The notes under the pieces are model-generated. The model made no database searches, was not told the origin of the DNA, and saw nothing but the letters and a program-made list of their open reading frames with translations. From positions 1 through 10,892 of the forward strand of contig JBLMZA010000145.1 of assembly GCA_050258555.1 (NCBI GenBank): DNA of 10,892 nucleotides. Direction: 5' to 3'. The DNA is from CAISDA01 sp050258555. GTDB lineage: Bacteria > Bacteroidota > Ignavibacteria > UBA10030 > UBA8401. Shown in pieces: positions 1-6,051 of this stretch (within the stretch, counting starts at the first letter, position 1; each line of letters begins with the position of its first letter). The translations under genes were made by a program, and so were the position numbers.

Positions 1-1230
1 AATCTGATTGAACTTTTTTTCATACTCCGCCAATACACCATTCAATGCATTGATGCGCGCATCGATGCTTCCGATCTCGATCTGCTGCTCGATGATTTTC
101 TGCTTGATCTGGGCTATGAATCCTCCGTTGCCTGCTCCCTGTGTCATGTCGCCCGGCAAGAGAGAATTCAAATAGATCTTCGTTCTTTCATCCAGCCGCT
201 TCTTGATTTCCTTGATTTGATTATTGATTTCTTTTAATGTTTCTGAATACAATTCCTCCTGCACCACATCGGGATTCTGCGCAATGGTGACATCGCGCTG
301 CACTTCGAGCTTTGCCAGCTGTTCCTGCAGGAGCTTGATATATGTGTCGTTCGATTCGCCGATCGCTTTGGCAGCATTGGGCTCCTGGCGTGCGAGCTCT
401 TCCTTATAGGAGGCAAGGGCTTTCAACCGGGAGCTTTTGTCCACCTCAAAACCATCCCGCTGCGCTTCGAGCTGCGAAAGCTGCTCGACGACTTTATTCG
501 CCTCTGCATCGAGCGAAACGACGCCAGAAGCGCGCATATACTGCTGCAGATCATTTTCAGTGGTATCGAGAACACTGCGTTTCGATTTCAATTGATCCTG
601 CAAAAATTCTCTGACTGCCTGTGAGCGCAGACGACTGTTGTCGAGATTTCTCGAGGCATACATTCCCATGTAGACGTTGGCGATCATCGCAGCTTCTTTG
701 GGATTCGTGCTGCGCGCCGTCAAGCGGATGATATCCGATTCTCGGATCGGCGTGAAATCGACTGTCTTGGATAACCGCTCGACAACCATCTCCACTGTGG
801 CGAGAGAATCTCCGGGCTGAGCATTGTTATCCGGCGCAATGATTTCCAGCTGTACGGCCGTATCGCCATCGACATACCGCTTCAAGAGAAGTGCGCGGGC
901 AACAGATTCCGCAGTGGCATTCGATTTCAGAATCTCCAGTTCATTCGTAATCTTGTTCGCCGTTGCCGTTCCTGTGATGTCGAAGACGGGCAGATCGCCG
1001 TCTTTTCCTTTCATGTCGACGAGGACGAGCGAACTGGATTCGTAGACGGGCTTCACGGTGAATGTATAGGCCCCCACGGCTCCCACCACAAGCACGAGCG
1101 TGAGAAGAATCACCCACTTGCCGCGCAGAATGATCGCGATGTATTCGCGCAGCGGCGTCTCCTGGTTCACATCATAATACTGCGCGCTGCCTGGTTCCTG
1201 CGTGTTCTGCATTTCAATGGGAGTGTTCAT
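1..1230 (-). CDS. Wzz/GumC-type polysaccharide chain-length determinant protein, 3' end beyond the window
   Basis: Polysaccharide co-polymerase family: inner-membrane proteins that set chain length or couple export of capsule, exopolysaccharide or O-antigen. The frame is open for 410 codons from ATG at 1230 to the left edge. Residues 27-36 (PLREYIAIIL) begin a Wzz-like N-terminus, followed by a membrane segment at about 37-58 (WVILLTLVLVVGAVGAYTF). A periplasmic part follows with the usual motifs (YESSSLVLVD, NELEILKSNA, IIRLTARSTNPKEAA). From about residue 200 there are long charged heptad-like stretches predicted as coiled coil (KEINNQIKEIKKRLDERTK). The second membrane segment, and any C-terminal tyrosine-kinase domain, would lie outside. 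An in-frame ATG at 1212 is an alternative start; neither has a strong ribosome site. The NusG/UpxY-like gene upstream on the same strand fits a polysaccharide locus. Family call is firm; the exact polymer is unknown. Confidence 0.9.
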   Translation of the reverse strand, partial: MNTPIEMQNTQEPGSAQYYDVNQETPLREYIAIILRGKWVILLTLVLVVGAVGAYTFTVKPVYESSSLVLVDMKGKDGDLPVFDITGTATANKITNELEILKSNATAESVARALLLKRYVDGDTAVQLEIIAPDNNAQPGDSLATVEMVVERLSKTVDFTPIRESDIIRLTARSTNPKEAAMIANVYMGMYASRNLDNSRLRSQAVREFLQDQLKSKRSVLDTTENDLQQYMRASGVVSLDAEANKVVEQLSQLEAQRDGFEVDKSSRLKALASYKEELARQEPNAAKAIGESNDTYIKLLQEQLAKLEVQRDVTIAQNPDVVQEELYSETLKEINNQIKEIKKRLDERTKIYLNSLLPGDMTQGAGNGGFIAQIKQKIIEQQIEIGSIDARINALNGVLAEYEKKFNQI

Positions 1231-1652
1231 GTCGCTTCGGTGCATTCGGTAGATGGGAAGTGTTCGGGATTGAAGACTGCTCCGCCCTTTCGGTCACACT
1301 TCGTTCGTGCGGCCTACGGATATATGGCATCAATTGATCGGCGAGTGAATCCGGAAACGGCAGGCGTGCTGCGTTCGGGAGAGATCACAAAACCGGCAGC
1401 GTGATCTCGGCGATGGCTGACTGCGGGAAATGACAGGCGGACTTTATGCGACTAAAGTACGGCATCATAGTTTTCATGACGGAGCGTAGGAACTATCTTA
1501 CATTTGATTCATTCGTTCCGTCAGAGTGCAGAACCATTTTCACTCATTACAGCGGTTGTTGTTCTTCCGAACGATAACCGTCATTTCTTATTTCAACTTT
1601 TATGCCACAAAAAGAACGTATTCTGGAACGGATTGCGTGTAAGAACCGGCAA
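1231..1652. other. Gene-free leader region upstream of the wzz-like gene
   Basis: No convincing coding frame on either strand. It holds the perfect inverted repeat at 1381-1408 (listed separately), a 10-bp palindrome ATCAATTGAT at 1329-1338, and a 6-bp inverted repeat ATAGTT/AACTAT at about 1470-1495. On the minus strand TATGAT near the latter could be a -10 element for wzz, but no good -35 sits 16-18 bases upstream, so no promoter is called. The long untranslated leader is a natural target for an antiterminator; that is inference. Confidence 0.5.
1381..1408. repeat. Perfect 8-bp inverted repeat with 12-bp spacer upstream of wzz
   Basis: GAGATCAC at 1381-1388 and GTGATCTC at 1401-1408 are exact reverse complements, separated by 12 bases. 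It lies about 150 bases upstream of the wzz-like start and reads the same on both strands. It could be a dimeric regulator's operator or an RNA hairpin in the wzz leader. No T-run follows on the minus strand, so it is not an ordinary intrinsic terminator. The symmetry is seen directly; the function is inference. Confidence 0.45.
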
Positions 1653-1693
1653 GGGAAACATCCGTTTCTTCAAGAAGGAAACGGGTGTTTCCC
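1653..1693. repeat. Dispersed hairpin repeat, family B, copy 1
   Basis: A 41-base near-perfect hairpin: GGGAAACA (1653-1660) pairs with TGTTTCCC (1686-1693), T1661 wobbles with G1685, and CCGTTTC (1662-1668) pairs with GAAACGG (1678-1684), leaving a small loop. A diverged relative with the same GAAACA...CCTGTTTCTT layout lies at 4438-4473. This copy is about 100 bases past the stop of the T9SS-tail protein. It may stabilise or end transcripts, but there is no adjacent U-tract, so it is called a repeat rather than a terminator. Confidence 0.6.
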
Positions 1694-1711
1694 GGAAAAA
1701 CAAAAACAAAA

Positions 1712-1768
1712 GAAAGGTGAAGCAAGGGGCGAAGCGGCGCTTCGCCCCACATGACGCTTCGCCCCACA
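1712..1768. repeat. Dispersed REP-like palindromic repeat, family A, copy 1
   Basis: Positions 1726-1748 form a perfect 23-base palindrome (arms GGGGCGAAGCG and CGCTTCGCCCC around one base), followed by a second GCTTCGCCCC at 1756-1765. The flank GAAAGGTGAAGCAA before the palindrome and the right flank GCTTCGCCCCACATGA recur almost unchanged at 5954-6043, with a different centre. Both copies sit between genes, as expected for REP-like elements. The reading frame across it at 1504-1851 on the plus strand is considered non-coding. Confidence 0.7.
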
Positions 1769-1793
1769 AGGAGAAAAAGAAAAAAGAAAAGCG

Positions 1794-4025
1794 TTACTTC
1801 AAGAGAAGCATGCGGCGCACGTCGGTACGCTCGGCGGTGCGAAGCACATAATAATACGATCCGGAGGGAAGCCCCGTCGCATCGAACGTGACCGAATACA
1901 TGGTCTCGGGCTGCGCCGTCTGATTGAAGAGCGTGCGCACTTCCTGACCGATCGCGTTATAGACCTTCACCACGGCCTGCTGCGCCGTGCGGACGGCAAA
2001 GCGAATCGTGGTCGCGGGATTGAAGGGATTCGGATAGTTCTGCGTGACGGTATAATCTTCGGCTGTGAAGGCAACCGCGGCTTCAACTGTCTGGCTGTAC
2101 TGGAACTTGCCGTCCCGGTCGATCTGCTTCAATCGGTATTCGAACGTGCCTGCCGTCGCCTGATCGATATATGCATAGCTCTGCGGAGTGTTGGTCGTGC
2201 CGGCGCCCTGCACGAATCCTACTTTCTCCCACGCGTTCGTGTTCCCTGATGCGCGGCGCTCGATCTCGAAGCCGTGATTGTTCTTCTCGGTCGCCGTGCT
2301 CCAGGCAAGCATCACCTTCTTTGCCGCGGTCTTCGCCGTGAACGATGTGAGCTCGACCGGCAGCGGAAGATCGGTGTTGCTTACGGTGTAATAGCCGCCA
2401 TACATCGAGGGGAATGTGATGGAACGCATCGCGCTTGCATCGGTAATGGGACCGATCGTGGTCCAATCCGATCCGGTCACATCGCCGGTCATCGAACGAT
2501 AGGCCTGCGCCTTGGCGCCTGCGGCCGCGAACAATATGCCGTTATCTTCCGTCGAGAACCAGTCGAGCGTGATCGTGCCGTCCTTCGTGGGCGTCACTTT
2601 TCCGTACAGCAGCCACACACGGTCGATGGTCTTGTTTTCAATGCCCACATTCGGTCCCGTGCGCCGGATGATCGTCGTGAGGCCGAGGTTTTCCTTGAGC
2701 TCAGTGATCGTCACGCCGATGCCGCCAAAATATTCTGCTCCCGGCGCCGCATCGGAACCCATGAGCATGCGCTGCGTGTGCACGTCTCCCACGATCATCT
2801 TCGTCGCGGTCTCGCCGGACACATACGCCTCGGAACCGAGCTCGATGAAGTTCGTCTGCGACGTGTAGAGGTTGCCTTGAATAAATCTCAGTTCGTGCGT
2901 TATCTTGATCGGACCCGAAAGCGTGAATCCGCCCGCGTAATTGATATACAGATCGGTGAGCGTGATCGGGGGAATGGCGATATCCGGAAGCGGAGCCGCC
3001 GTTCCGGCCACGGCGCCGAAGTGCAGTTCCTTGTCGATCTCGATGGATTCATCATACGTGCCTGCGGCGATGTTGATGGTGGAACCGGCGGGAGCAACCG
3101 CAAGGGCATTGCCGATCGTCAGTCCGCCCTGCACATAAAACGTATTGCTGTTGATATCCGCAACAGCTGGAGCCACGATCGATCCGGGTGATGTATAGGA
3201 AACCGCGCGGCTCACGGCGAGCTCGAGCGTGGTGTGATACGCCACCTTACTCTCCCCGGCCTGAAAGGCGCGATAGTGCAGACCGCTTGTGGAAAGATCA
3301 AGATCGGTGATCGAATAGGCAATATTGTCGATCTCCGTGTACACATCGGCATTCGCTCCGTTGAACGAATTCGTGCCCTCAATGGTCACGAAGCTGACGC
3401 CTCCCGGAAAGTACTGGCCGCTTGCCGTGATGCCGATATCGGCCGTATTGTTGCCGCTGCCGGTGATGCTGTGCAGCGTGATGTGATCGCAATCGACGAT
3501 GCTGATGCCGCGCTGATTCACGCTGCCGGTGACGGAAACATCGGTGATGATCCCGCTGCTGATGCCGTTATAGTCGATGCCGCACCGGTAGCAGTCCATC
3601 ACGCTCACATCCGAAATGACGATGTTCTGCGCGCGCGCACCGTCCTGCGTCACGCCCGGTGTCGTATTGGCTTTCACGCCTTCCATCTTGAACCCGGCCG
3701 CACCGGAGGGCGTCGGATTGCCTTTGAGCGTCAGATGCTGAATCGTGACGTCGCTCACCCGGCAGATGACCGCGTTGCCGGGAAATCCGCTCGCATCGAT
3801 GATCACCGTGGCACGATCGACGCCGCTCAGCGTGACGGATTTCGTGATCACAAGCTGTTCATGATATGTGCCGGGCGCAATATTGATCGCGGTGCCGGGC
3901 GCAGCCGCATCGATCGCCGCCTGTATGGTGGGATAGGTAGTCGGAACAGCGATGACCGGTGCCGCAGGCGATACGGCAGCAAAGGACGCCAGAAGCAGTG
4001 CCAGAACAAGTATACGGTGTTTCAT
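1794..4025 (-). CDS. Secreted beta-helix protein with type IX secretion C-terminal sorting tail
   Basis: 743 residues. A signal peptide is at about 1-22 (MKHRILVLALLLASFAAVSPA). Two segments look like right-handed parallel beta-helix (pectin-lyase-like) starts: one from about residue 28 (YPTIQAAIDAAAPGTAINIA) with a run of V/I-rich rungs to about 240, and a second, similar one opening with AGSTINIAAGTYDESIEID. Residues 553-657 (LPLPVELTSF... to ...YSQTVEA) form an Fn3-like domain usual in this group, and 658-743 (NYPNPFNPATTIRF, YNAIGQEVRTLF, GSYYYVLRT, final RRMLLLK) are a Por_Secre_tail/FlgD-Ig-like T9SS type A sorting domain. It should be exported across the outer membrane and attached to the surface or released. 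Start chosen at 4025: GGAG at 4032-4035 lies six bases upstream. It begins 39 bases after the zinc-ribbon gene and may be co-transcribed with it. No catalytic residues were identified; a polysaccharide lyase activity is not claimed. Confidence 0.9.
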   Translation of the reverse strand: MKHRILVLALLLASFAAVSPAAPVIAVPTTYPTIQAAIDAAAPGTAINIAPGTYHEQLVITKSVTLSGVDRATVIIDASGFPGNAVICRVSDVTIQHLTLKGNPTPSGAAGFKMEGVKANTTPGVTQDGARAQNIVISDVSVMDCYRCGIDYNGISSGIITDVSVTGSVNQRGISIVDCDHITLHSITGSGNNTADIGITASGQYFPGGVSFVTIEGTNSFNGANADVYTEIDNIAYSITDLDLSTSGLHYRAFQAGESKVAYHTTLELAVSRAVSYTSPGSIVAPAVADINSNTFYVQGGLTIGNALAVAPAGSTINIAAGTYDESIEIDKELHFGAVAGTAAPLPDIAIPPITLTDLYINYAGGFTLSGPIKITHELRFIQGNLYTSQTNFIELGSEAYVSGETATKMIVGDVHTQRMLMGSDAAPGAEYFGGIGVTITELKENLGLTTIIRRTGPNVGIENKTIDRVWLLYGKVTPTKDGTITLDWFSTEDNGILFAAAGAKAQAYRSMTGDVTGSDWTTIGPITDASAMRSITFPSMYGGYYTVSNTDLPLPVELTSFTAKTAAKKVMLAWSTATEKNNHGFEIERRASGNTNAWEKVGFVQGAGTTNTPQSYAYIDQATAGTFEYRLKQIDRDGKFQYSQTVEAAVAFTAEDYTVTQNYPNPFNPATTIRFAVRTAQQAVVKVYNAIGQEVRTLFNQTAQPETMYSVTFDATGLPSGSYYYVLRTAERTDVRRMLLLK

Positions 4026-4064
4026 CGATCACTCCAGAAGTAAAAGTACGTGTGTGGTTGTGTG

Positions 4065-4331
4065 TTATCCGATCTTTGCTTTCAATTCTATTTTTAATGC
4101 CTCCGCATACTTCGCACCGTAGGCCGTCCCGCAGTCGGGACAGTGCTTCGCCGTGGGATAGAGAATCGGCTCGCAGCACTCGGGACATTCGCAGAGCATC
4201 TTCGCCCCGCATATGATGCAGTAGCTCAGCCCTTCGGAGAAGTGGGAAAAATTTCCGCACGAGGGACACAGTTTGTAACGGTCTTTTGTAATCTTCGGAA
4301 GTGGAGCGCTTTGGCGATCGAGTGAGTGCAT
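4065..4331 (-). CDS. Small double zinc-ribbon protein of unknown function
   Basis: 88 residues with ten cysteines. C22-x2-C25 and C38-x2-C41 form one likely zinc site, and C49-x2-C52 with C64-x2-C67 a second (C47 and C53 are extra). No signal peptide or membrane segment, so cytoplasmic. The CPSCG, YCIICG and CPDCG knuckles are typical of zinc-ribbon proteins that bind nucleic acid or protein partners, but no specific family could be named. ATG at 4331 is preferred because AGGAA at 4339-4343 lies seven bases upstream; an in-frame ATG at 4358 would add nine residues (MYIIIRNGH). A sigma54-like site at 4372-4387 would place transcription start near 4361, which also favours 4331. The 39-base gap to the T9SS-tail gene suggests a two-gene unit. 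Confidence 0.75.
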   Translation of the reverse strand: MHSLDRQSAPLPKITKDRYKLCPSCGNFSHFSEGLSYCIICGAKMLCECPECCEPILYPTAKHCPDCGTAYGAKYAEALKIELKAKIG

Positions 4332-4371
4332 GTGTCCGTTCCTGATGATGATATACATTCATCCGATCCAC

Positions 4372-4387
4372 TGCACATTGCGTGCCA
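4372..4387 (-). promoter_or_regulatory. Candidate sigma54 (-24/-12) promoter for the zinc-ribbon gene
   Basis: The minus strand reads TGGCACGCAATGTGCA. Against the known consensus TGGCACG-N4-TTGCW it has one mismatch (G for the first T of TTGC), and the GG and GC doublets have exactly ten bases between them. Predicted start is about 4361, 30 bases before the preferred ATG. No sigma54 activator or upstream activator site is recognised nearby, so this is a sequence-only prediction. Confidence 0.45.
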
Positions 4388-4437
4388 TTTAAATGAGGCG
4401 ATATTGGGCGGTTTTCAAGGGGTGTTTGTAGGAATGG

Positions 4438-4473
4438 GAAACACCTGTTTCTTTAAAAGGAACAGGCTGTTTC
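4438..4473. repeat. Dispersed hairpin repeat, family B, copy 2
   Basis: GAAACA (4438-4443) pairs with TGTTTC (4468-4473); after a one-base bulge (C4467), CCTGTTTCTT (4444-4453) pairs with AAGGAACAGG (4457-4466) with one wobble. Layout and sequence resemble 1653-1693. It lies between the nusG-like terminator and the sigma54-like site. Confidence 0.55.
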
Positions 4474-4483
4474 TTTCTGAAAT

Positions 4484-4522
4484 GAAAAAACGCGCGGACT
4501 TCTGCGATGGGAAGCCGCGCGT
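4484..4522 (-). terminator. Rho-independent terminator after the nusG-like gene
   Basis: On the minus strand, ACGCGCGG (from 4515-4522) pairs with CCGCGCGT (from 4490-4497), and the stem extends with CTTC/GAAG (4511-4514 with 4499-4502) past a single bulged A. The U-tract is TTTTTT from 4490 down to 4485, directly at the stem base. It starts 14 bases after the nusG-like stop codon. A GC-rich 12-bp stem plus six Us is textbook, and it implies that the nusG-like gene is transcribed alone. Confidence 0.85.
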
Positions 4523-4535
4523 ATGAAAGGAATTT

Positions 4536-5054
4536 TTATGCGGGAAGTTTTTCCAACAGCTCGTGCGGCACCTGCACCGAGACCGATTGCGCAATGGCCT
4601 CGAGCGAGATGACGACGCGCGTCCCGGTCTGATGCCTCAGAACGATGCCCTCGAGGCCGATCAGCGGTCCGGATGTGACGCGCACGCGCTGACCGACGTC
4701 CAGATAATTCTCGCGCTTCACTTCAAGCGGCTTGCCGATGATCCTTCGGAGCCACTCGATCTGCGTCTCCGGAATGGGCGAAGGCTTGGTGCGAATGTTG
4801 ACGAAATTGACGACGCCGTCGGTCTGCAATATCCGCTCCTTGTCGCGCAGATCGGTCCGCACGAAGACATACCCGCGAAAGAGCGGCTCCATGACCTTCT
4901 TCTTCCTGTCGCTCCAGATGTGCACTTCCTCGATGAGCGGCAGAAACGATTCGATCGAACGCTGCCGCAGATCCTCATCCACCCGCTTCTCGAATCGGCT
5001 TCTCAGATACAGGGCATACCACTGCTGCTGCCATTTTCCCCCGTGTGTCTCCAT
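4536..5054 (-). CDS. NusG/UpxY/RfaH-like transcription antitermination factor
   Basis: 172 residues, usual length for specialised NusG paralogues. The NGN domain occupies about 10-107 (QWYALYLRSRFEKRV at 11-25, LFRGYVFVRTD at 58-68, VVNFVNIRTK at 81-90), and a KOW domain about 118-165 (GQRVRVTSGPLIGLEGIVLR at 121-140). Such proteins bind RNA polymerase and let it pass terminators or pauses in long surface-polysaccharide operons. The Wzz/GumC-like gene about 3.3 kb downstream on the same strand supports an UpxY-type role rather than housekeeping NusG, as does the absence of secE and ribosomal-protein genes nearby. Start at 5054: a GGGGGAAG stretch lies about eight bases upstream. The gene has its own near-consensus promoter and a strong terminator, so it appears monocistronic. 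Target operon not proven. Confidence 0.9.
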   Translation of the reverse strand: METHGGKWQQQWYALYLRSRFEKRVDEDLRQRSIESFLPLIEEVHIWSDRKKKVMEPLFRGYVFVRTDLRDKERILQTDGVVNFVNIRTKPSPIPETQIEWLRRIIGKPLEVKRENYLDVGQRVRVTSGPLIGLEGIVLRHQTGTRVVISLEAIAQSVSVQVPHELLEKLPA

Positions 5055-5123
5055 CTTCGGCTCTTCCCCCGGACTGTTGTTTTCGGTTGGACGTTGACGA
5101 TGCTGCTGTTGTTCAAGTCCTCT

Positions 5124-5152
5124 ATTATACTGCTAATTTTCTCTTTCGTCAA
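5124..5152 (-). promoter_or_regulatory. Sigma70-type promoter of the nusG-like gene
   Basis: On the minus strand TTGACG (5152-5147) and a perfect TATAAT (5129-5124) are separated by exactly 17 bases. Expected transcription start is near 5117, giving a leader of about 60 bases to the ATG at 5054. It lies in the 125-bp gap after the beta-barrel gene stop. This is the clearest promoter in the window. Confidence 0.85.
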
Positions 5153-5179
5153 GTCCCCTCCAACGCCCGGGCACAGCGC

Positions 5180-5920
5180 TCAGAGCCCGAAGAGGAAGCT
5201 CGCCGTGAACATGAGCGTGTGGATCGCCCGGTTTTCGCCGATGAAGTGCACCGTGTCCCCTGTCCGATAGAGCGGATCGGAGGCGTCGTTGAGCCCCAGA
5301 TAGGAATCGCTTCTCCGGGGATTTGTGGCCTGGATCGACGTGAACTCCCTGCCCCAGAGATTCATGAAGTTGTACGAGATGTTGAAGTCGAGATTGTACC
5401 CGGCGATCGCCACCAGCGTTCCGATCTCGGCCCCGATGCCGACGCGGCTGGTCTTCGCGATCGAATAGGTCGCGCTCGGCACGCGCGCCGTGCCGTTGAA
5501 CTCCGCCTCGCCGCTGAACGAGTTGAGCTGGAAGTTCAATCCGAGATACGGCTTGATGGGCGCCATGGGCACCGAGACAAGCGAATACTCCGGACCGGTC
5601 TTGAATGAAATGATTTTTTGCGAGGTGTTGATGCTGCCCTGCCCCGGCTCAGCGTCGCCCTTGGCGCTGAAGGAAACGTAATCGACTTCCACGAGCATGG
5701 TGAAGGCCGCGATGCCTCCGCGCATCTTGGCAAAGGCCATCCACCCGTTCGAAAAGCCGTACTTCGAGCCGTTGTAGAAATCGGTCGTCGACCCGCTGTT
5801 GTCGCCGCTGGCAACGACGAAGCCGAGTCCGCCTCCGGCCTGCAGCGTGATCTGCGAAGAGGCCGGGACGGAAAGAAGCGCGCACAGGCACGCAAGTGAA
5901 ATGAGCATGCGAATAGTCAT
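5180..5920 (-). CDS. Outer-membrane beta-barrel protein
   Basis: 246 residues from ATG at 5920. Signal peptide MTIRMLISLACLCALLSVPA with likely cleavage after ASS (before QITLQAGG). The mature part shows alternating hydrophobic/polar strands with glycine and aromatic residues (GGLGFVVASGD, IKPYLGLNFQLNSF, VGIGAEIGTLVAIAGYNLDF, NISYNFMNLW) and ends on a strand IHTLMFTASFLFGL, as in porin-like outer-membrane proteins. No specific function is recognised. The frame stays open to an ATG at 5986, but those extra residues are encoded by repeat element A and would bury the signal peptide, so 5920 is chosen although no Shine-Dalgarno site is visible. It is on the same strand as the OmpA/TSP3 gene, 131 bases after it, and read-through is possible. 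Confidence 0.85.
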   Translation of the reverse strand: MTIRMLISLACLCALLSVPASSQITLQAGGGLGFVVASGDNSGSTTDFYNGSKYGFSNGWMAFAKMRGGIAAFTMLVEVDYVSFSAKGDAEPGQGSINTSQKIISFKTGPEYSLVSVPMAPIKPYLGLNFQLNSFSGEAEFNGTARVPSATYSIAKTSRVGIGAEIGTLVAIAGYNLDFNISYNFMNLWGREFTSIQATNPRRSDSYLGLNDASDPLYRTGDTVHFIGENRAIHTLMFTASFLFGL

Positions 5921-5953
5921 GGGTGTCGGATTATTATTTTTAAAATGAAAAAT

Positions 5954-6043
5954 GAAAGGTGAGGCAAGGGGCGAAGCAACCCACAACCGCGCTTAACGCG
6001 CGTATCATTTCCGGCTTCGCCCCACATAAAGATTCGCCCTACA
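5954..6043. repeat. Dispersed REP-like palindromic repeat, family A, copy 2
   Basis: Left arm GGGGCGAAGC at 5968-5977 and right arm GCTTCGCCCC at 6014-6023 are exact inverted repeats. Between them is a further hairpin, CGCG-CTTAA-CGCG at about 5989-6001. The left flank GAAAGGTGAGGCAA and right flank ACATAAAGATTCGCCCTACA match 1712-1768 closely, whereas the centre is about 36 bases here and 3 there. It fills the gap between two outer-membrane protein genes. Confidence 0.7.
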
Positions 6044-6051
6044 CTAAAAAA

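Noticed and set aside
1391..1483. Minus-strand 30-codon frame starting MKTMMPYFSRIK in the wzz leader
   Set aside because: No Shine-Dalgarno site and no recognisable product; it overlaps the inverted repeat at 1381-1408. A leader peptide is possible but unsupported.
1504..1851. Plus-strand reading frame of 115 codons
   Set aside because: It runs through both hairpin repeats and into the end of the T9SS-tail gene; Lys/Arg-rich low-complexity product, no ribosome site.
3802..3820. Second sigma54-like match TGGCACGATCGACGCC on the plus strand
   Set aside because: Two mismatches in the -12 element, inside the coding region, and no gene downstream in that direction.
2274..4043. Long plus-strand frames (2274-3191 and 3234-4043)
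   Set aside because: Antisense to the T9SS-tail gene; products are Arg/His/Asp-rich without domains, a by-product of GC-rich codon use.
3859..4371. Minus-strand 170-codon frame overlapping the zinc-ribbon gene
   Set aside because: The zinc-ribbon frame has paired CxxC motifs and a ribosome site; this one has no coherent domain and overlaps the signal peptide of the next gene.
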